Source: Gammaproteobacteria bacterium RIFCSPLOWO2_12_47_11 (GTDB lineage Bacteria; Pseudomonadota; Gammaproteobacteria; Eutrophobiales; Eutrophobiaceae). From it: a stretch of 46,159 nt of DNA. Shown piece by piece: positions 41,106 through 46,159 of this stretch. The translations under genes and the position numbers were made by a program. The stretch is taken from positions 1-46,159 of the forward strand of contig MGYU01000084.1 of NCBI GenBank assembly GCA_001801885.1. The letters run 5' to 3'. Position 1 is the first letter of the stretch. Each line of letters begins with the position of its first letter. The notes under the pieces were generated by a model. The model did no database searches, was not told where the DNA came from, and was given only the letters and a program-made list of their open reading frames with translations.

Positions 41106-42332
41106 ATGAATACAAAAACAAACGATTCTGTTACGCGTCTCGAAATTCCGGGACCAGTCTCTGCACCCCGGCGTTCCACATCCAAACCGCGCCGTAACAG
41201 GTGGCCGTTCCTGATCGTCCTGCTTTTGATAGCAGCCGGTACAAGTGTTTATTATTTCAGGACTCAAGGTGAAACCAGTACCGATAATATCATCAGTATT
41301 ACTGTAAAACGTGGCGATATCGAACGCACCGTTACTGCACTCGGCAACCTGCAACCCCGTGATTATGTGGACGTCGGCGCCCAAGTCTCGGGACAACTCA
41401 CGAAACTGCATGTGGATATTGGCGATACAGTCCAGACTGGTGATCTGCTTGCCGAGATCGATCCTGATGTGCTGCTTTCCCGTGTCGAAGCCAGCCGCGC
41501 ACAATTACAGGCACAAAAAGCCCAACTGGCGGAACGGCAGGCACAACTGGAACTTGCGGAAAAACAGTATGAACGGCAACAGCGGTTGCTGGATGAAGAT
41601 GCAACCAGCGAAGATGCCTTTCAGATCAGTCTGGCCACTGTCAAAACTACCAAAGCACAAATCGCTGCATTAAAAGCGCAAATCGAACAGACCGAGTCTT
41701 CGCTTAAGGGAGATGAGGTTACTCTGAGTTATACCAATATCTACGCGCCAATAAGCGGCACAGTAGTACAACTGCTTGCAAAACAGGGGCAAACCCTGAA
41801 TGCCAACCAGGTGACACCGATCATCCTGCGTATTGCAGATCTCTCCACCATGACTGTCTGGACGCAGGTCTCCGAGGCCGATGTCCCGAAACTGGAATTG
41901 GGTATGGAAGCTTATTTCACTATCCTCGGCAAATCTGATCAACGGTGGAGCGGAACCTTACGCCAGATACTGCCAACGCCGGAAATTCTTAATAATGTTG
42001 TGTTGTATACCGCGTTGTTTGACGTACCCAATCCGGATCAGGAACTCATGACCCAGATGAGTGCACAGGTTTTCTTTGTGATTGCATCTGCACATGATGT
42101 TGTTATGGTACCAATGTCGGCCTTACGTCCTGTAGATGAAAAAACCGGGCGCTATATCGCAACTTTTATCGGTGATAACAATCTGCAAACAGAACGTGAA
42201 GTGCAGATCGGTATCAGTAACCGGGTAAATGCGGAAATCATATCCGGCCTGAGTGAGGGTGAACGTATCGTGGATAATCCACCCAAAAAGGAAATAGCTG
42301 CTCAACGCCGTTCACCGTTCCGGATCTTCTGA
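41106..42332 (+). CDS. MacA-like periplasmic adaptor (HlyD family)
   Basis: TM, VKRGDIERTVTALGNLQPRDYVDVGAQVSGQL, coiled coil, IYAPISGTVVQ. Confidence 0.93.
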   Translation: MNTKTNDSVTRLEIPGPVSAPRRSTSKPRRNRWPFLIVLLLIAAGTSVYYFRTQGETSTDNIISITVKRGDIERTVTALGNLQPRDYVDVGAQVSGQLTKLHVDIGDTVQTGDLLAEIDPDVLLSRVEASRAQLQAQKAQLAERQAQLELAEKQYERQQRLLDEDATSEDAFQISLATVKTTKAQIAALKAQIEQTESSLKGDEVTLSYTNIYAPISGTVVQLLAKQGQTLNANQVTPIILRIADLSTMTVWTQVSEADVPKLELGMEAYFTILGKSDQRWSGTLRQILPTPEILNNVVLYTALFDVPNPDQELMTQMSAQVFFVIASAHDVVMVPMSALRPVDEKTGRYIATFIGDNNLQTEREVQIGISNRVNAEIISGLSEGERIVDNPPKKEIAAQRRSPFRIF

Positions 42333-42347
42333 CGGGTTAATAATTTC

Positions 42348-44315
42348 ATGGATAACACCACTCCGCTGATCAAACTCGTTGATATCACAAAGACCTTCTA
42401 CACCGGTGGTGAAGTGGCGATTGATGTGTTGCATGGAATTTCGCTGGAAATCCATGCCGGTGAATTTGTTGCCCTTATGGATGCTTCGGGCTCCGGCAAA
42501 TCCACATTGATGAACCTGATTGGCTGCCTTGACCGGCCAACCGGGGGTAATTATTATTTTGTCGGGCAGAATGTGGCCGGTTTTGATCGTGATCAACTTG
42601 CCCGCCTTCGGCGTGAAGCTTTTGGTTTTATTTTCCAGAGTTATAACCTGATTGGCACAGCAACAGCCACAGAGAATGTAGAAGTACCTGCCATTTATGC
42701 CGGTGTTGGTGCGGAAGACCGGCGGGAACGCGCTGAATTATTACTCGAATCCCTGGGACTGCCGGATCGATTAACCCATCGTCCCAACCAGCTCTCAGGC
42801 GGACAACAACAACGTGTATCGATTGCACGGGCATTGATGAATGGCGGCAAGATCATTCTCGCCGACGAACCCACCGGTGCACTGGACAGTCGCAGCGGCG
42901 CTGAAGTCATGAAACTCCTGCATCAACTCTCGGACCAGGGTCATACCGTAATTCTCATTACACATGACCGGGAAGTTGCCCAACATGCAAACCGTTTAAT
43001 CGAGCTCAAGGACGGCATGATCATTAATGATAGTGTCCCACATAAAAAAATTACTCCTGCAAACCAGTTTTCGATCGGGTCTGTTACTGAACATGATAAC
43101 CATACTGCCTCATTCATCGGGGAATCGGCTGAAGCAATGAAAATGGCATTACGTTCACTGCGTGCCAATCTGTTTCGGACCTTTCTCACCCTGCTCGGAA
43201 TTATGATCGGTGTCGCTGCGGTGATTGCCATGCTGGCGCTCGGTGAAGGTGCAAAACATTCCGTACTGGAACGCATCGGTTCCATGGGCACCAATTTATT
43301 ACTTGTACGTCCCGGCGCACCCAATCAACGCGGACCCGGCCCGGATACTACTGTGGCCACATTGATCCCGGCTGATGCCGTCGCGCTTGCGGAATTACCA
43401 AATGTTGAATCCGCTGTACCGGAATCAAACGGCTCTGTCACTGTCCGCTTTGAAAACCGGGATGTGCAAACCCAGGTCACTGCAACATCACCGGAATATC
43501 CGGATACCCGCAGCTGGCCAGTGGCGAAAGGCACATTTTTTAATGATGCCGATGTGCAAAGCTATGGCACTGTAGTAGTGCTCGGTCAGACAGTAGCGAA
43601 TAACCTTTTTGGCCAGAATACCGAACCTGTAGGTCAATTCGTGTTGATAAACAATGTGCCATTTATGGTGATTGGTGTACTCACCGCGAAAGGGGCGACT
43701 GCCTGGGGGCAGGATGCCGATGATGTAGTCTTTGTTCCGCTCACTACCGGCAGTCTGCGTTTATTCGGTTACAACTATCTGCGCTCGATCACAGTTGCGG
43801 TGAAAGATATTGGCACTATTGATGCGGCACAGGAACAAATTACAACCCTGCTCAGCGCACGGCATGGCAGGGAAGATTTTCAGGTACGTAACCAGGCAGC
43901 ACTGCTTGAAACAATCACCGAGACCTATAACACACTGACATTATTATTGGGGTCGATTGCAGTAATTTCATTGCTGGTCGGTGGTATCGGTGTGATGAAC
44001 ATCATGCTGGTTACCGTTAGCGAACGAACGCGCGAGATCGGAATACGCATGGCCACCGGTGCACGTATGCGCGATATCCTCCAGCAGTTTTTAACTGAAG
44101 CCACCCTGGTCTCGGCACTGGGTGGTGTTATAGGTGTTGCCGCTGGTCTTGCAGCTGCTGAAATGATCCGCCGCTTCGACATGCCGGTATTGTTTACCTT
44201 GCCTCCTGTAATCCTGGCATTCAGTTGTGCTGTTGCAACTGGCCTTATCTTCGGTTTTGCCCCGGCACTCAAGGCTGCACGACTTGATCCGGTTGTGGCA
44301 CTGGCAAGTGAATGA
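42348..44315 (+). CDS. MacB-like ABC transporter (ATPase plus permease)
   Basis: [34 protein letters not shown]-terminal FtsX-like permease. Confidence 0.95.
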   Translation: MDNTTPLIKLVDITKTFYTGGEVAIDVLHGISLEIHAGEFVALMDASGSGKSTLMNLIGCLDRPTGGNYYFVGQNVAGFDRDQLARLRREAFGFIFQSYNLIGTATATENVEVPAIYAGVGAEDRRERAELLLESLGLPDRLTHRPNQLSGGQQQRVSIARALMNGGKIILADEPTGALDSRSGAEVMKLLHQLSDQGHTVILITHDREVAQHANRLIELKDGMIINDSVPHKKITPANQFSIGSVTEHDNHTASFIGESAEAMKMALRSLRANLFRTFLTLLGIMIGVAAVIAMLALGEGAKHSVLERIGSMGTNLLLVRPGAPNQRGPGPDTTVATLIPADAVALAELPNVESAVPESNGSVTVRFENRDVQTQVTATSPEYPDTRSWPVAKGTFFNDADVQSYGTVVVLGQTVANNLFGQNTEPVGQFVLINNVPFMVIGVLTAKGATAWGQDADDVVFVPLTTGSLRLFGYNYLRSITVAVKDIGTIDAAQEQITTLLSARHGREDFQVRNQAALLETITETYNTLTLLLGSIAVISLLVGGIGVMNIMLVTVSERTREIGIRMATGARMRDILQQFLTEATLVSALGGVIGVAAGLAAAEMIRRFDMPVLFTLPPVILAFSCAVATGLIFGFAPALKAARLDPVVALASE

Positions 44316-45724
44316 TCATGCATAGATATGAACTCTATATTCTGACGCTTTTGTCTTTATTGTTTGCTGGTTGCCAAATCCAGCCCGTCAATGGTTCCGT
44401 TGCAATTGATATACCCGCCAACTGGGATCAACAAACAGAAAATGTATCAACCTGGCCTGCACAGGACTGGTGGAAAGGTTTCGGCAATACCGAACTGAAT
44501 CAGTTGATGATAAGCGCACAGAATAACAATTATGATCTTGCTGCCGCTGCCACACGGGTATTACAGGCAGAAGCACAGGCACGTCTCGCAGGTGTGGCAT
44601 TGCTGCCGAATGTTGATTTATCTGCAAGCAGTGGCCAACAGGGTGTTTTTGGTGGAGAGAATAATGTGGATGCCAGCAACAGTTTTGGTATTTCACTAGG
44701 AGCAAGTTACGAGATCGACTTCTGGGGAAAAAACCGCGCAAACCTCACTGCTGCACAGGAATCCTTGCACGCAAGTCAATTTGATCGTGAAACTATCGCC
44801 ATCACCATCACTTCCAATGTTGCCATCGCTTATCTGCAAGTGTTGTCCCTGCGTGAAAGGCTGGCCATCGCACAGCTTAATCTTGCCAATGCAGAACGGG
44901 TTCTGAAGCTGGTTGAATCCAGAGTAAAATATGGCGCTGTCTCACCACTAGACCTTGCACAACAACGTGCCGTAGTTGCCCGGCAACGCACCAGCATTCC
45001 TCCACTCGAACAACAGGAGCGTGATGCGCGGTCTGTGCTTGCCATATTGCTCGGCCGGCCACCGCAGGGATTTGATGTAAACAATACTTCATTGGAAAGT
45101 ATTGCATTGCCTGAAGTTGGAGCAGGCATGCCATCCGAATTATTAACTCGCAGACCGGATATTCAAACTGCGGAAGCACAACTTCGTGCGGCCAATGCCA
45201 ACATCGCGGCAGCACGTGCTGCCTACTTTCCCAGCATACGTCTGACCGGTTCAAGCGGTGTGCAAAGCACTGCACTGGCCGCATTATTTGATGGCGGTCT
45301 CATTTACAACCTCGTTGCTTCATTGGCACAGCCGATTTTCGATGCGGGAAGACTCGAAGCGGAAGAGGATCTGGCCCTTGCCCGGCGCGAGGAACTCATA
45401 CAATTCTATCGCTCAACGATTATCAATGCCTTTGCGGATGTGGAAACAGCATTAGGCACCATCCAGAGTACAGCCGAACAACAAAATTACCAGACAGAAG
45501 AACTGGAGCAAGCAGAGATCGCCTTTCAGCTTGCGGAACGCCGTTACCGGGAAGGCGCTGAAGATTTACTGACGGTACTGGATGCCCAACGCACCTTGTT
45601 CAGTGCACAGGATCAATACCAGCTAATCAGATTTGCCAGACTGCAATCTCTGGTGACGTTGTTCCGTGCATTGGGCGGCGGCTGGCAACTGGAAAACGAA
45701 TCCTACGCCCAAAGCCTGCAGTAA
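44312..45724 (+). CDS. TolC/NodT family outer-membrane efflux lipoprotein
   Basis: Lipobox [29 protein letters not shown]-type motif; overlaps macB-like stop. Confidence 0.94.
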   Translation: MIMHRYELYILTLLSLLFAGCQIQPVNGSVAIDIPANWDQQTENVSTWPAQDWWKGFGNTELNQLMISAQNNNYDLAAAATRVLQAEAQARLAGVALLPNVDLSASSGQQGVFGGENNVDASNSFGISLGASYEIDFWGKNRANLTAAQESLHASQFDRETIAITITSNVAIAYLQVLSLRERLAIAQLNLANAERVLKLVESRVKYGAVSPLDLAQQRAVVARQRTSIPPLEQQERDARSVLAILLGRPPQGFDVNNTSLESIALPEVGAGMPSELLTRRPDIQTAEAQLRAANANIAAARAAYFPSIRLTGSSGVQSTALAALFDGGLIYNLVASLAQPIFDAGRLEAEEDLALARREELIQFYRSTIINAFADVETALGTIQSTAEQQNYQTEELEQAEIAFQLAERRYREGAEDLLTVLDAQRTLFSAQDQYQLIRFARLQSLVTLFRALGGGWQLENESYAQSLQ

Positions 45725-45820
45725 ATCCCTGCCTGTATTTCCCCAAAACACACAACACCCTGATCCACCTGCCAAATCTGCACCTGCAGATAATTTATAA
45801 AATTAATGTTTGAAAATACT

Positions 45821-45839
45821 AATGATAATAGTTATCATT
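45821..45839. promoter_or_regulatory. Fur box
   Basis: AATGATAAtagTTATCATT: perfect 8-3-8 palindrome close to the Fur consensus, ~90 bp before a TonB receptor. Confidence 0.8.
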
Positions 45840-45929
45840 TAGATAAAGAACCTTCAATATATAAAACACCTTCTGCCATTGACGTCTGATGGACAAGAAG
45901 ACCGCCAACTTTATAAGGGGAAATGTGTT

Positions 45930-46159
45930 ATGCAACAACGTTATATCCAGTCGCGCGTCTTGCCGGTTATTGCAATCACGGCATTATTTACCGGTCATCT
46001 CCAGGTTGCCCTGGCGGAAGAAGAATCCGTCATGCGGGGAGTATTGTCCCAGGTGAATGTCATCGGCGATCCCGCCGCCATCTATACCATTCCGGGTTCG
46101 GCCCATTACATCGATTATGCCTCCCTGAAGGAGTTCTCCTACGACGACATCAATCGGGT
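45930..46159 (+). CDS. TonB-dependent receptor (FecA-like), truncated by right window edge
   Basis: ATG at 45930; MQQRYIQSRVLPVIAITALFTGHLQVALAEEESVMRGVLSQVNVIGDPAAIYTIPGSAHYIDYASLKEFSYDDINR; signal peptide plus plug start. Not in ORF track because it is open-ended. Confidence 0.85.
   Translation, partial: MQQRYIQSRVLPVIAITALFTGHLQVALAEEESVMRGVLSQVNVIGDPAAIYTIPGSAHYIDYASLKEFSYDDINR

Overview
Gammaproteobacterial-type chromosomal segment, mostly housekeeping. Left part, largely minus strand: fimV (runs off the left edge), a stand-alone FimV N-domain paralog, asd, leuB, an EamA transporter, dapC-dapD (plus strand), a GGDEF diguanylate cyclase (plus strand), glmM, ftsH, rlmE, greA, carB, carA. 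Centre: a tightly packed predicted peptide/amide-ligase operon at 20.4-25.0 kb: C39-like peptidase, RimK-like ATP-grasp, GCS2-like ligase, N-formylglutamate amidohydrolase family protein and Rieske protein. An EgtC/YafJ-like glutamine amidotransferase gene is divergent from it. Right part: SulP-STAS-cNMP transporter, a dinB-like polymerase broken by an in-frame TAA, a Ser/Thr kinase with Sel1 repeats, a TonB receptor behind a perfect FNR/ANR-type palindrome, a frameshifted greB-like gene, a Vgb-like propeller/DsbA-like/kinase/PP2C cluster, a MacA-MacB-TolC efflux set, and the start of a Fur-boxed TonB receptor. The two signals I rate highest are the ligase/hydrolase operon and a set of unrelated heptamer-repeat hairpins lying directly 3' of the stop codons of leuB, ftsH, greA and carA. 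No rRNA, tRNA or CRISPR array was recognised. All homology calls are from reading motifs by eye; no searches were run.
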